Below are positions 1 through 11,258 of a DNA stretch of 64,000 nt, one piece after another. Within the stretch, counting starts at the first letter, position 1; each line of letters opens with the position of its first letter. The DNA comes from Escarpia spicata. Lineage: Eukaryota; Annelida; Polychaeta; Sabellida; Siboglinidae. The notes under the pieces were generated by a model. The model did no database searches. It was not told the DNA's origin and saw only the letters and a program-made list of their open reading frames with translations. The position numbers and the translations under genes are program-made. The stretch is from NCBI GenBank assembly GCA_963995525.1, contig OZ023214.1, positions 47,616,560 to 47,680,559 on the forward strand, given 5' to 3'.

Positions 1-715
1 TGCTATAAATGACACCCCCGATATAATCAAAGACAAAATATATACTCACAGTTTGCGAGGCTTCTCATTTTATATAAAAACATACTTGTTACACAAATAT
101 AATGATTCATGCACTCTATCAAATTGCTACACATGTCAACAGAACCATTAAATACACTACATTTGATGCTAGCGTCAGGCAACCAGCACACATACAAACT
201 TACATTCTCACATTAAACAAGCACTCCCAAAAAAACATACATACACACCTTGTAAAATGACCACATAAATTATCACGTAAATAGGGTGGCTCCTATGATA
301 GCGACAATTGTGTCTTAATAGGAGTCACCGACCCCGATTGAATAAGCTATATGATTAATATCTATGGTACACCAATACCATAATAGCTGTACATGCGTTT
401 GTATGTATTTTCCGAATAGTATGTTGAAAATGTAATGATATTCGTTTATATATGTCTGCATAATGTTTATATTTGTTGTTTATTACAGCATAAGTGATGT
501 TCACAAACCAATTAATTGTGTACCTATATGGGGTCAAATAAACGTTATGTTATGTTATGTTATAACTGGTCGAGAGTAGTATCGTGTCAGAAATAGGTCC
601 GTAATAGGAAGTAGATGTTGCTTGTATTGTGGGTTGTCTCATTAATACATTTCAGTTTATGTAATCGTTTTATTTTTCATTATAAGTATTTATATAAGTG
701 TAATAACTAATAATC
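1..715. other. AT-rich non-coding DNA
   Basis: I see no convincing coding region here. The stretch ends in a repeat with a TTATG tail near 566 and leads into a SINE. Confidence 0.5.
484..566 (+). repeat. Dispersed repeat with (TTATG)n tail, copy 1
   Basis: A block ending in GGTCAAATAAACGTTATGTT and short TTATG repeats recurs almost unchanged at 11884-11966. The 3' pentanucleotide tail suggests a retroposed 3' end (SINE or LINE). The family is not identified. Confidence 0.6.
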
Positions 716-955
716 ATGGGGCGCACTGATCGAGCGGTTAGAGTGCTGGACTGTTGTTCGGAGGGACCGGGTTTCGAACCCTGGTGCCCCCTAGCGGTGG
801 TTTGGTCGCTGTGTCGAAGCTTTGCCAATTTTGTCCACCATGTGTTGCCTGTTTCATTCGGAAGAGACGCTAAAAAGTGTAGCCTATTTCTGACAGGGCA
901 ACATCGCAGAAACATTATCTTATATCTCCATTTGAACCAAATTCAAATCCAAACC
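716..955 (+). repeat. tRNA-derived SINE
   Basis: The head looks like a tRNA gene. A box A-like TGATCGAGCGGTT is followed about 40 bases later by a box B-like GGTTTCGAACC. A tRNA-unrelated body follows and ends near an ATTATCTTAT stretch. The head resembles the tRNA-like starts near 5562 (plus) and 5240 (minus). The right end is approximate. Confidence 0.6.
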
Positions 956-2250
956 GAGGCCAACTAGTTTCTTCTTGTAGTGTTTTATAGTTACTAAATA
1001 TCACAAAGGGAATCCCGAGCTTTTGAGAATAGTTCAACGTGCACAGCACATACTCTGTATCCCGCAATGCAATTTTAATTTCGAACTAGGATGTGTCCTT
1101 TTGGTCCGCATAAGGCCGAACTAGTCGGTTATGTCGTGATTCGGGCAACGTAAACCAAATAACGTGTGCGATGATTTGGGAAATTATTGTTAACATCATT
1201 GCTGCTGCAGAGGGACTGTTGGTTTTGTATATCTTAGAAAACATGTAAATACTTTTTTCAGTGAAATTGACGTTGAGTGAAATTGACACTGTATATTGCG
1301 ATATTTATGTCAGTTGTAATAACTTTGTATTAGTCAAATATGTCGGTTTGTTGGGATTGTTTTTTGTCTTTTTTACCCAGAAATGTTGGCTTGTAGTATA
1401 GAGTCTAAGTGTTGCAATTCCCTGTAAAGGTCAATGAAATCGGTTTTTCAACAACTCACATAAGACAATGTTTGATATAAAAGTACATAATGATAACTAT
1501 TTTTTATTCAAAAATCTTTATTTTGTAACAGAAACAGGACTTTGAGTAACTGCTAGTTGTTACTTAGGCCGACATTACTAAATATCCGGAACGTCACAAA
1601 TTGGCGTTTTGAACTCTGTAGGCCTAAGCATTAACATAAATAACGTAGCATCACTATCCTAAGGGTGATCAATTGTTTCAAAAATAAATTCCATAGACAT
1701 TTAAGTGAAATTAATATTGATGATTCAACCGATCCATTTTTATCTTGTAGGTCCATGATGAATGGCGAATTCTACGTGAAAACACATAGTAATCATGAAG
1801 TTGTGAATATTGCATTGTGTTTATTGTAACAATATCGGGCATTGTGACATACACGCTTAAATGGTCACGTTCTCCTTTAATGTCATTCAGTAACTCTTTG
1901 TCTGTGTCATGTTCAAGATTACGTCTTCATGTTATAGTAGCGGCGGGTAATGCAAACATGACAGGTGTAAATAAAGTAATCGAACCGTCATTGAATATGT
2001 GATCTCAGCATCTGCTCTCACGATAGCTTACTGTGTATACGATTTTTCACTGAGATATGTGGTATCGTCGTTCAATTTATGTTGTTCCGAGGTTCTGGTG
2101 TATATTGTTGGTGCAGATCTCTCTCCAACCCAGCAGCGGGTAAGTAGACCCCGCAACGAAATAAACCAAATTACGTCAACCACTTGCTTAATCCGAACAC
2201 GAGTGCTGAATGCGTATTTGCAAACCACAACAACGTTACCAGATCTGCAA

Positions 2251-2309
<59 letters not shown>

Positions 2310-2376
2310 AGAACGAACATGAACGTAAATGGATGAAAAGCCACTCAATCGTTTGGTGAGATTGTCCACACTGTCT
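956..2376. other. Non-coding flank of the MAM-domain gene
   Basis: No supported exon was found. An (AT)n microsatellite occupies 2251-2304. Any 3' UTR or further exon of the minus-strand gene would lie here, but I saw no clear polyadenylation signal. Confidence 0.4.
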
Positions 2377-2457
2377 CTAGTATACTAGGTACACAATTAA
2401 GTGGTCGATTGCGATGCGGGCGCTGCCGAGGTGGCATCTCTCAAAGCGAATCCCAAA
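2377..2457 (-). CDS. Exon: C-terminal part of a MAM domain
   Basis: This exon follows a good acceptor (TTTTGTTTCAG) and enters in phase 0, matching the exon at 2927-3143. It encodes FGIRFERCHLGSARIAIDHL, which fits the last strand of MAM domains (pattern F-E...G.IAID). The frame stops at TAG (2377-2379). A GTATAC just before the stop could instead be a splice donor, so the end of the protein is uncertain. MAM domains are extracellular adhesion modules. Confidence 0.6.
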   Translation of the reverse strand, partial: FGIRFERCHLGSARIAIDHLIVYLVY

Positions 2458-2926
2458 CTGAAACAAAAGGAGATAGGAATGTTGTGTGACATTTTCTATT
2501 TGTTGCAATAGGTTTAATCGCATCACAAATGTACGAGTGTTTTGTTGAAACGTCACTGGTTGCATATACTGCCTGAAAATATGTTTTATTGTTTTTTTAA
2601 ACGTTACATAGAATTGACCTATCCATAACGCGACCTGTTGCGTAGCAAAACCTCCGTCAAACCACAAAAAATGGATGCCGAATACGTTCTGCGTTCGTGC
2701 ATTTGTCGTACGGATTCTGATTCTGAATCTAGAACGCACAACCATTGTCGTACGTCATATTTTGAATAATCAAAACGAAAATCTTGAGCACTGAGGAAAC
2801 CTACTGTTTGTCTTGATATTAATTACATAATTGCGATTATTTAATACAGAACTGTCAGTTCAAAATGGTCTATACATTCAGTAAGATACCAACATTACTC
2901 ACTCGAGTTCGTTACAAAAACAATAC

Positions 2927-3143
2927 CTGATCTCCTTCCTCGAGTGGCGCAAAGATCTTCCAATAAACCCAATGTCTGTTCCTGAGGTATTTCGAATTGA
3001 ATATCCAATCAGCTTTGCCTTTATGGCGTATAAATATACGAATATAGCCTACTCCAAACTTAAGTGGATCCATCACTCGATGATGAAAGCTGACGTAGGT
3101 ATTCCCGGAAACCATCTGGTCGTAGATTGGTGGTGTGAGAATG
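2927..3143 (-). CDS. Exon: middle part of a MAM domain
   Basis: The acceptor is TATTATGTTTTCAG before 3143 and the donor is CAG|GTATTG after 2927. The 217-bp exon enters with one base to complete a split codon and leaves in phase 0, exactly as its neighbours require. It encodes a stretch like the MAM core: a YVSFHH segment, then GYIRIFIRH, a W-I-F-N strand and a W-x-Y-W segment. Together with 3452-3623 and 2377-2457 it forms one MAM domain. Confidence 0.65.
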
Positions 3144-3451
3144 CTGAAAACATAATAGAAAATGTTAATGGTAATCAACAACGAACGTGATTGGTGTGTG
3201 TTTGTGTGTGTGTTTGTGCGTGCGTGCGTGCGTGCGTGCGTTACCACACACACACACACTGTAATGGGTAGCCGCCAATATACTTGTACTACTACTACGC
3301 ACTACCGTCGAGTATGTACGATTACATAGTAGATGCATAACATTTGCAAAAGTGCAGTTTTATATAAATAGTGTTCATGCCGACACCCTGTATTACACAA
3401 CATAGGAATAGAGCCTACGTATTACCAGGCAATTCGTTCATATAGGCCTAC

Positions 3452-3623
3452 CTTCCCTGGCTGCCCCAGTTCTGCCGCATGTCCGCGTAGAGATAAAAGT
3501 TGCCGTCGAATGGCTTAACTTCTCCCCGCAATTTCCAGTTAAAATCTCTTTTCGTCGCCTGCGTCATACCACACATGGTCGGCAATCCTTCTTTCGTCTC
3601 GAACGTGCATTTAAACATATATC
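3452..3623 (-). CDS. Exon: N-terminal part of a MAM domain
   Basis: The exon encodes the opening MAM signature: C-T-F-E, then M-C-G-M-T-Q, then D-F-N-W about ten residues later, and a FYLYAD strand. The acceptor (GTGTCTGAAG) gives phase 1 entry, matching the phase 1 exit of the FN2 exon at 9455-9640. The donor AAG|GTAGGC leaves in phase 2, matching 2927-3143. Phase 1 entry is usual for shuffled extracellular modules. Confidence 0.65.
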
Positions 3624-3961
3624 CTTCAGACACAACCAAAGCACGTGTTGATGTTCTACCATTTCCCTTGCGTATATATATATTAACACATGTAATCTGA
3701 TTTAATTGTTTTTTTTCTTCAGTTTAATCAGTCATGGGTAAACTAGTTGGTGCGTGGACGTCACGATACTGTTTTCTCGCAGCTTGTACAAGTTTGATCT
3801 CCAAACATCATTGATATTATCGTTACACAAGTGCAACTTAACGTGTTTGCCTTTGAATATATGTGCGCAGCATATATTTCTAAGGATGCAGTAAACCATC
3901 CGCTGAATAGTTAGGAACGGTATACATAATTGGTAAAAAGTAACATCTCGTTCGCGCAAAC

Positions 3962-4110
3962 TGTTGTACTATATAGCTGGCATTGTCATTACCACCGCCA
4001 ACCAGATGTGCCAGAACCGCTTCAGTTGGAGAACGTTTGTCAGACAACTGCCCACGCTCGAATCCGAGCATGGCACTTAAGTCAAATAAGTGAAGACAGG
4101 AACAACGCAA
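3962..4110 (-). other. Possible death-domain-like segment
   Basis: A minus-strand reading frame contains LGFERGQLSDKRSPTEAVL, then HL and NASYIVQQF. This spacing recalls helices 2-5 of death domains (LGF..., PTE.LL, AS+..L). No clean splice borders support it and it does not fit the neighbouring MAM exon chain. It may be chance or a remnant. Confidence 0.2.
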
Positions 4111-4702
4111 CATCAACGATATGTTGAAATCGAATAAACTACCTCTGATAGTACCAATCAAACAAAACAACTTCTCATTGTGCAATGACACGGGGAATCA
4201 GATTCCTTCGGCAGATTCTGACACTCAAAACGAGCAGATCTATATTAAAAGATCATATATGTGCTCGATAGCCGAGGAGGAGATATGGATGAGTATTTTG
4301 GCATGATTCCTCTCTCCATCCCATGCATCGTCCTGGCAGAAAACCTCAGTTCATGTACCAAATCTGGTTTATTGGCATACGTTCTCGTATCAAAAACATC
4401 GCTTCATTTCTTTGCGGAAGAAGAATCCTCGCCATATGCCAGTCCGGGTAGCTACGCTCATATGCATATTATGACTTTCGTTCAATGTTCCAAGAGTTTA
4501 AAAAACTACAAATTCTTTCAAATTTGGCATTCACAAAATAAAAAACAGTGTTTCTATTTCAAACCCACCGGATTCTTATTATTTCATTGTAATCGATGGC
4601 GTAGCACTGATCCGGTTCAACCATCGAAAGCAAGTCTTTCGATGAACAGTTCAAGAACATCTTTTCACAATGGGCACGACGTGTGCGCTTGTAGTAATGC
4701 TA

Positions 4703-4811
<109 letters not shown>

Positions 4812-5084
4812 CTTTTCACATATATATATACAATATATATCCATTGCATATTTTGTATAAACCGGTCACTGTAAGACAGTATTGGAGTGAACAGGGGATA
4901 TGTTTTACTGTTTGTTGTTGGTACACCAACAAGCAAAATCATGATGAAGCTGACACTTACATATCTATTCAGGTGATCGATGTCCCAACACAAGACATAT
5001 AAAAGTAAAAATATAAGTTCTTATATCCAGGACTGTTCAAAGCGCTTTACACTTTACTCCCTGGCAGACTTGTTCAATCTACCA

Positions 5085-5245
5085 CCACAAATATCCACCA
5101 CTGCCACAGCCAGGTACGCCTTCAAACAGCTGGGTGAACTGGAGCAGCGTAGAATGAGCGAATTTTCCAAGGTTCGACACGGCAGCCAGGATTCGAACCC
5201 GGGTTCTCTCGATTGAGAGTCCGAGGCTCTGTTCACTGCGCCTCT
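5085..5245 (-). repeat. tRNA-derived SINE fragment (minus strand)
   Basis: Read on the minus strand, a tRNA-like head ends with the box B-like GGTTCGAATCCTGG around 5190-5205. It is followed by a body with AATTCGCTCATTCTACGCTG. The organisation matches the tRNA-like unit starting at 5562. Ends are approximate. Confidence 0.55.
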
Positions 5246-5548
5246 GCGCCTCTGCGCTCCACATCAGTCGGATATATAAATATCTGTTCTCCAGGTAGAC
5301 ATGTGTTCCCACTGAGTGTTGTAGAATATTGTACGATACGTGAACCACCATTGAACCAACACTGTGAAAACGTAGCATACACTTATGACCTTCATATTTG
5401 CCAACTAGTTACTGCAAGATGTCTAAGTTAAAGAAACATTTTCATTATTGCATTATCTATCGTATTTCTTCTTGGGCAATAGTTGAAAGGGAAAAATATG
5501 GATGGATACGCCGTTTTTGTCTCCACTTTTAGTAATTTAAATGTATAT

Positions 5549-5558
5549 ATCTCACAAA
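5549..5558. repeat. Target-site duplication, left (LINE)
   Basis: ATCTCACAAA here is repeated exactly at 8698-8707. The pair flanks the whole tRNA-head-plus-LINE unit. Confidence 0.7.
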
Positions 5559-5561
5559 TGT

Positions 5562-5635
5562 GGGGCGCAGTGGCCGAGTGGTTAGAGTATCGGACTCTCA
5601 ACTGGAGGGACCGGGGTTCAAATCCCGGTGCCGGC
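5562..5635 (+). promoter_or_regulatory. tRNA-like head with pol III boxes
   Basis: GGGCGCAGTGGCCGAGTGG (box A TGGCCGAGTGG) and GGTTCAAATCC (box B) sit at tRNA spacing, with an acceptor-like end. It resembles tRNA-Ser/Leu type sequences. It lacks a credible full cloverleaf and is followed by a body, so I call it a SINE-type promoter head, not a tRNA gene. Confidence 0.65.
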
Positions 5636-5759
5636 TGAGTGGTTCGGTACTGGTTCGGCTGCCGGGTCGAAACTTGGGCAATTTCGTTCACCCTACGTCT
5701 CCCCCCCCCCCTTCCAAACCGCACCGGCCAGCGTGGAAGGGTAGGCCAACAACACCAGC

Positions 5760-6650
5760 ATGCAAAGTACAATGAAGCCAAAGCCCCCAGTCCCCAGCAG
5801 CATCGAAAGAGTCTGTGATCAAGGAGGCGGTTTGGGTCTAGTAGGGCTACGTGCAGGGGGTGCTAAGAATCTCTGGGCCAAGAGCCGCCGAGAGAAGGTA
5901 AGTAGACTGAAGATAGCAACATATAACGTAAGAACACTACTAAGAGATGAACAGATACACGAACTGGAGGAAGAACTCCGGGAAACGAAGTTCATATGGG
6001 ATGTGATCGGGATCGGAGAAGTCCGAAGAAGAGAGGAATGCTTCACTACCTTACAAAGCGGCCATCTACTATACCTTTCCACAGCGAACAACGGCCAAGC
6101 TGGAGTAGGCTTTCTCATAAACAAGAAATGGAAAGACAATATAGTGAGGGTTAACAACATCAGCCCCAGAGTAGCAGAACTTGTTCTATGCATAACAAAG
6201 CGCTACAAACTGAAGATAGTACAAGTATATGCACCAACAACATCATACTCAGAAGAAGACATAGACAATTTCTACAACGACGTGGATGAGACCTTAGAAA
6301 AGCCAAACCACTACACGATAGTGATGGGAGACTTTAACACGCAAGTAGGGAAACGAACAAACATTTCGGAAACGGCAACAGGCAAATTTGGCATAGGTGT
6401 AAGAAACGAAAGAGGCGACACCTTGGTAGAACGGGCAACATCAAGAAAGTACAAAATAATAAATACCATGTTCCAGAAGAAAGCAGGAAGGAGATGGACA
6501 TGGAAAAGCCCAAATGGAGAAACGAAGAACGAAATTGACAACATCCTGACAAACAAGCCAGACATGGTGACTGACGTAACTGTCATTAACCAAGTCAACA
6601 TTGGAAGTGACCACAGAATGGTAATAAGCAACATCAAATTAGACGTCTAG
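5760..6650 (+). pseudogene. LINE endonuclease domain (RTE-like)
   Basis: The frame encodes an exonuclease-endonuclease-phosphatase fold, the nicking enzyme of target-primed reverse transcription. Visible motifs are IATYNVRTL (N-terminal Asn), VIGIGEVRR (the usual catalytic Glu), VQVYAPTT, VMGDFNTQVG (Asp/Asn pair) and IGSDHRMV (C-terminal Asp-His). It ends at TAG (6648-6650), and the same frame continues with RT-linker sequence. The TAG therefore looks like a nonsense mutation inside one original ORF. Confidence 0.8.
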
Positions 6651-6665
6651 GCTGAAAGGAAGAAG

Positions 6666-8689
6666 TTGGTAAACAAGAGACCACCGAGTGTAGACACCAC
6701 ACAAATCGGAAGAAAAAAGATTGAATTCCAACTCGAACTGCGAAATCGATTCGAGATTCTACAGGAACTAGATGATATCGACACCATGAGCGAAAACATC
6801 ACTGAGATGATCCAACTAAGTGCAACAAGTGTAGCCAAAGCAATCAATACGCATGTAGTGACGAGAATATCGTCACCGACACGAGCACTAATGAAGAAAC
6901 GACGAGAAATGGTGGATAACGGTGACCGTAAAAAACAAATAGAGTATGCAGAAATATGCAAGACCATCAAAAAGAAAGCAACGGAGGACATCAGGAAGTA
7001 CAAACAAGAGATCATACGAAAAACGATTATGTCATCAAAGAGCCTGAAGAAAGCAAGAAGACCGCAGGCACTGGGACGAGACAGACTGATTACACTTCTA
7101 GACAAGCAGGGTAGAGAAATACAAGACCAAGATATGATCATGGAACGAATAGAGGAATTCTACACCGAGCTATATCACAGTGAACAGAGTACCATAATTC
7201 ACAGCGATGCGAAAGAGGTACCAGAGATAACACCATGGGAAGTGGAAGCTGCGCTAAGAGATATGAAGAATGGGAAGACATCAGGCAACGACCATGTAAA
7301 CATTGAAACATTAAAAGCAGGAGAAGATATAATCTCGAAGACACTGGCTAAGCTGTATACTAAATGCTTATCAGAAAGAAGAACCCACTGCTTGGAAGAA
7401 CGCAAAGATGGTGATAATCTTCAAGAAGGAAAATAAGAAAGACTTAAAGAACTACATACCGATATGTCTGTTATCAAACATCTACAAATTACTCACAAAG
7501 ATACTAACGAACAGACTAGAGAAGACACTGAACGAAAACCAACCACGCGAGCAAGCAGGTACTCAACGACAGACCACATACACGTCGTAAACCAACTGAA
7601 AGAGAAGTGCCGAGAATATAGTATCCCGCTCTGTATCGCTTTCGTCGACTACGAGAAGGCTTTCGACTCGTTGGTGCAAACTCAAGCAATACTGACCTAT
7701 ACAAGCAATACATCGATCTCCTGAAATACATCTACACCAACAGCTCGGTGACAGTCCACCTACACAAAAAGAGCAACAAGATCAACATCAGGAGAGGAGT
7801 ACGACAGGGTGACACCATATCGCCCAAGCTGTTCACGGCAACACTCGAAAGCATATTCCGAAGACTGACCTGGGAAACCAGAGGCTTGATGATAGACGGA
7901 GAATATCTCAGCCATCTTCGCTTCGCCGACGACATACTCAAATGCGATACTACACCGGAAGAACTACAAAACATCCTGCAGGAGTTAGCTCATGAAAGTG
8001 AAAAACAAGGTCTCAAGATGAACAGCTCGAAGACAAAAGTGATGCTAGAAAATGACACACCAATACATATCAACACGACACAGATAGAGAACGTTGAAAG
8101 CTACGTCTATCTCGGACAGCGATACAGAATCAGGGATAAAAACCAAGACAAGGAGATTCAAAGAAGGATCACAGCCGGCTGGACAGCATTCGCCAAACAC
8201 CGCGACATCTTCAAAGGTAACTTTGGAACCTGCTTGAAGAGAAAAGTCTTCAACTTATGCGTACTTCCAACGATGACATACGGCGCGGAAACATGGGCAC
8301 TCGCCATCCAGGCAAAGAATAAGCTAGCAGCCGCACAAACGAAGATGGAAAGAAGTATGTTAAACATCACATACCGGGAGAGAAAAACAAACATCTGGGT
8401 AAGGCAGAAGACAAAGGTCATAGACGTGATAGAACAAATCAGAAGACAGAAGTGGACCTGGGCAGGGCACATCAGCAGACTACGAGATAACCGATGGACA
8501 TCGCGTATCACAACCTGGAGACCTTACGAAGGGAAACGATCTAGAGGAAGACCGGCGAGACGGTGGAGAGACGAACTAGACGACTACTGGAAGGGCACCA
8601 TCTGGCAGATGATAGCGCAAGACAGGCAGATTTGGAAACAACATGCTGAGGCCTTTGCCCAACTACGGGCTACTACGGCTGCACAATGA
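6666..8689 (+). pseudogene. LINE reverse transcriptase and C-terminal region, frameshifted
   Basis: This continues the endonuclease frame and then switches frame near 7430 and again near 7700-7750. RT motifs are spread over the frames: AFVDYEKAFDSL (motif A), GVRQGDTISPKLF (motif B) and LRFADDI (the usual YADD). The end has the WAGHISRLRDNRW and GRPARRWRDE segments common in endonuclease-reverse transcriptase ORFs. It cannot make a working polymerase as it stands. Confidence 0.8.
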
Positions 8690-8697
8690 TGATGATG

Positions 8698-8707
8698 ATC
8701 TCACAAA
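8698..8707. repeat. Target-site duplication, right (LINE)
   Basis: ATCTCACAAA, the exact repeat of 5549-5558, directly after the (ATG)n tail. Confidence 0.7.
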
Positions 8708-9454
8708 ATATACTTGCCATATATTACAAACTTAAATGGGCTAGGTAGGCAAACAAAACGTTTTGCAAAACTACAAACAATACATAAGACGTTATTACAC
8801 GAGGACAGAATATATGTAATTGGGCAGTTTTTGTTGTATTACAGTAATTGCAAGAAACAGCAGCTGAGTTTACACAGGTACTTATATTGATGCAACTTGT
8901 ACCGGTTCTAGTTGTTCTGGGCCCGTATGCTTGAAGACCGGATAAAGTTAAACGCGGATAGCTATTCGCGTTTAACTTCTATTCCCATTTCGTATGCACA
9001 AGTCATAAATACGGCCGTCGATAGCTACCCGGTCGTGTTTAGCCATATAAGGAAGTTTTGGCAATGTCAAGGATGCGAGTAAAACGCGCAAACGCCAAAA
9101 TACGTTAAAAGTGCAAGTCATTTATTGTTGAAAAACAGCATATTTTACGCAATTATGGCCTTACATGGTCAACGATGGATAAAGTTTGTTTTAACTAACA
9201 TTAAAACACGCGTTTAGAACACGGTGTACGTCGCACCGAGCAGCGATGGTCGGAATGGCTGCGTTCACTCAGAGCGTAAGCGATTTTACTTCACGTGTAC
9301 GACAATTAAGTAGTTTGAAACAATTGCAGAAAGGACACATGGCGTGTATTTGTATGTTGTAAGCCGGTTTAACGTTTCGTCTCTTAAGGTTTTCTCTGCG
9401 AGCACGACATTATACATTTGCTTAGTGCTGCTTAAGAACTCACGCGAGACCTAC
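8708..9454. other. Intronic sequence with a short palindrome
   Basis: No exon is supported. Near 8946-8976, GTTAAACGCGGATAG is followed directly by its near-complement, a 15-bp palindrome with one mismatch. This could be a small inverted-repeat element. Confidence 0.4.
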
Positions 9455-9640
9455 TTGCCCTTTCGTTGGGACAATATCCCCAGCCGATATCATCCGATAC
9501 GTCTTCGCCAGTGTAGCACCAAGCGAAATCCATGTCCTCTGTGTAGCATGAGTAGTATTTCTTGCCGTTTGGTCTTTCATATATCAGTACAAACGGAAAT
9601 GTACATGCGTTGCCGTCTGATGGTCCCCCGATCGTGATTA
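9455..9640 (-). CDS. Exon: fibronectin type II domain
   Basis: The 186-bp exon has phase 1 entry (acceptor GTTGGCAG) and phase 1 exit (donor GTAGGT). It encodes one FN2 module: C-T-F-P-F, then YYSCYTEDMD, W-C-Y-T and W-G-Y-C-P. All four module cysteines are present. FN2 modules bind collagen or glycans outside the cell. Phase joins it to the kringle exon upstream (11117-11258) and the MAM exon downstream (3452-3623). Confidence 0.75.
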
Positions 9641-11116
9641 CTGCCAACGTAACAGAAAAACATGCACTCAATATCAGTTACCTTGTATCAGCCCGAGAAT
9701 CAGCAGTCATTGTTTTTCTTGAAATTCATAAGTGTCAGTTCAGATGATGGACAGAAGAAGAATGAACAGAAGGAAGAGGTTGGTATGCATAAGTGAGATG
9801 GACGACTGCGTAAGGAGGGATGTGAGTATATTTGATGAGGATGAGAGATGAAGCGGGGCTGCTGATAGGAAACTAGGGAAAAAGACGAGAACGAGGGGTT
9901 CAACAAATCTGTACCTGAGAACCTCACACGTGCACAGCAAGGCATAAGTAGGATGAAGAGTATATTTAAAAGAAACAATTAAGTAAGTTAGTTTCACTAT
10001 CACAAGTATGAGCAATTGTTATAGAACATTGACATTTAACTAAAATGCAGGCTTAATTGTCCACATCCTACAGGTTAAATAGAACAGTAGACAATCTGAA
10101 CACAACGCACACAACGCACTAACTTAGCTTTTTGGTCGCTTCTGGCAGCTCTGCAATAAAACACCATAAATAATGATGAAAAGCATACTTTAAGTAGGTC
10201 ACACAGTCAATGAGTGTAAAAATAATAAAACAAGCGTGCATGTGTATGACCTATTGACGGGATGTCAGTTATATTGCAACTCTGTGAGGACAACATAGAC
10301 ATTTCTTTGTTATTCTTGAGTTCATTACTGTGGGGGATAGTGACGAATACACGTCTATGGATGTTTTTTTTATAAATGTGTCGAAATATGTTACATTACT
10401 TAGTTGAGAAAGGTTAACCGTCAACGAGGTTAGCATGCTGAATAGTTGCCAGCAGAAACATGATTATGGAATTATCAGCAATATCAAAGAATGTATATAC
10501 TGTCCTCGTGTCGATATGTCAATGAGTTGCAGATATGAATCCACACGAGAAACCTAATACAATTAAGATCTGTGGAATTAATAATATTGTGATTCTTTCG
10601 TAGTTTATACTATATATACTAGCCGGAATGGGGGCATGGGAGGCTAAACCCACTAATATTGAGAGTGGGGCTGAGCCCTTTCTTTTTATATTTTGTAGAC
10701 GTTTTGGAAAGCGGTACCCGAGTTGCAGCTGTCGAACTAAAAATGTATCATTTCGTGGTTGAACCCGGAAAATGTCCAACAGTACCTCTTGCCGACAGCA
10801 ACGAAGGTCTGAGACTTCGGCTCCGGCTCAATATTCACCATGTTCTGACGCCATTGCGATATAACATGCTTTACGATACAAACGTACCTTCTCCGATCTA
10901 TTAATGAGACTTGGTAATTTAACGTATTCTTAAATCCACATCACACACTTCTTAAAGGCTCAACTTATCCGCAGTTTCCTGTCAACCCTAATTAAATAAC
11001 CCCTATTGGCAGCAGCAATATTAAGACAGCACTATAACAAATGATAAAATAATATAAAATCTATGTTGTAACGTCCGTGCGTATGTGTTAGGAAGCTGAA
11101 GAGTTTGTCAACTTAC
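9641..11116. other. Intron between kringle and FN2 exons
   Basis: AT-rich sequence with no supported exon, RNA gene or clear mobile element. Confidence 0.4.
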
Positions 11117-11258
11117 CGGGACACATCGGAATGTCGCATATCTCCCATCGATCCCGATGCTTTTCTGAGATGTAGCACCAAGGCTTCGTTCCCTGGCAGT
11201 GTTTGGGGTTGCGGCAGTAGTTGCTGGGACCGTTGACGAAACAACTGTGCTTGTGTGG
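11117..11258 (-). CDS. Exon: C-terminal half of a kringle domain
   Basis: The acceptor GTCGCCTCAG gives phase 0 entry and the donor CCCG|GTAAGT gives phase 1 exit. The encoded sequence contains PHKHSC, NYCRNPKHC, KPWCY and RWEICDIPMC, the conserved C-terminal kringle pattern. The N-terminal half is at 13086-13189. Kringles are disulphide-bonded extracellular binding modules. Confidence 0.75.

Larger units (their letters stand above)
5559..8697 (+). mobile_element. RTE-like non-LTR retrotransposon with tRNA-like head
   Basis: A 3.1-kb unit carries an endonuclease region and then a reverse transcriptase region. It ends in a short (ATG)n tail and is bounded by a 10-bp direct repeat (ATCTCACAAA). 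A tRNA-like promoter with box A and box B starts it (5562-5635). RTE-clade LINEs typically end in short tandem repeats and encode an apurinic-type endonuclease before the polymerase. The clade call is tentative. The copy is dead: one in-frame stop and at least two frameshifts break it. It lies in an intron of the minus-strand mosaic gene, between the FN2 and MAM exons. Confidence 0.75.

Noticed and set aside
5562..5635. Functional tRNA gene
   Set aside because: Box A and B are present, but the arms do not pair convincingly and a SINE/LINE body follows directly.
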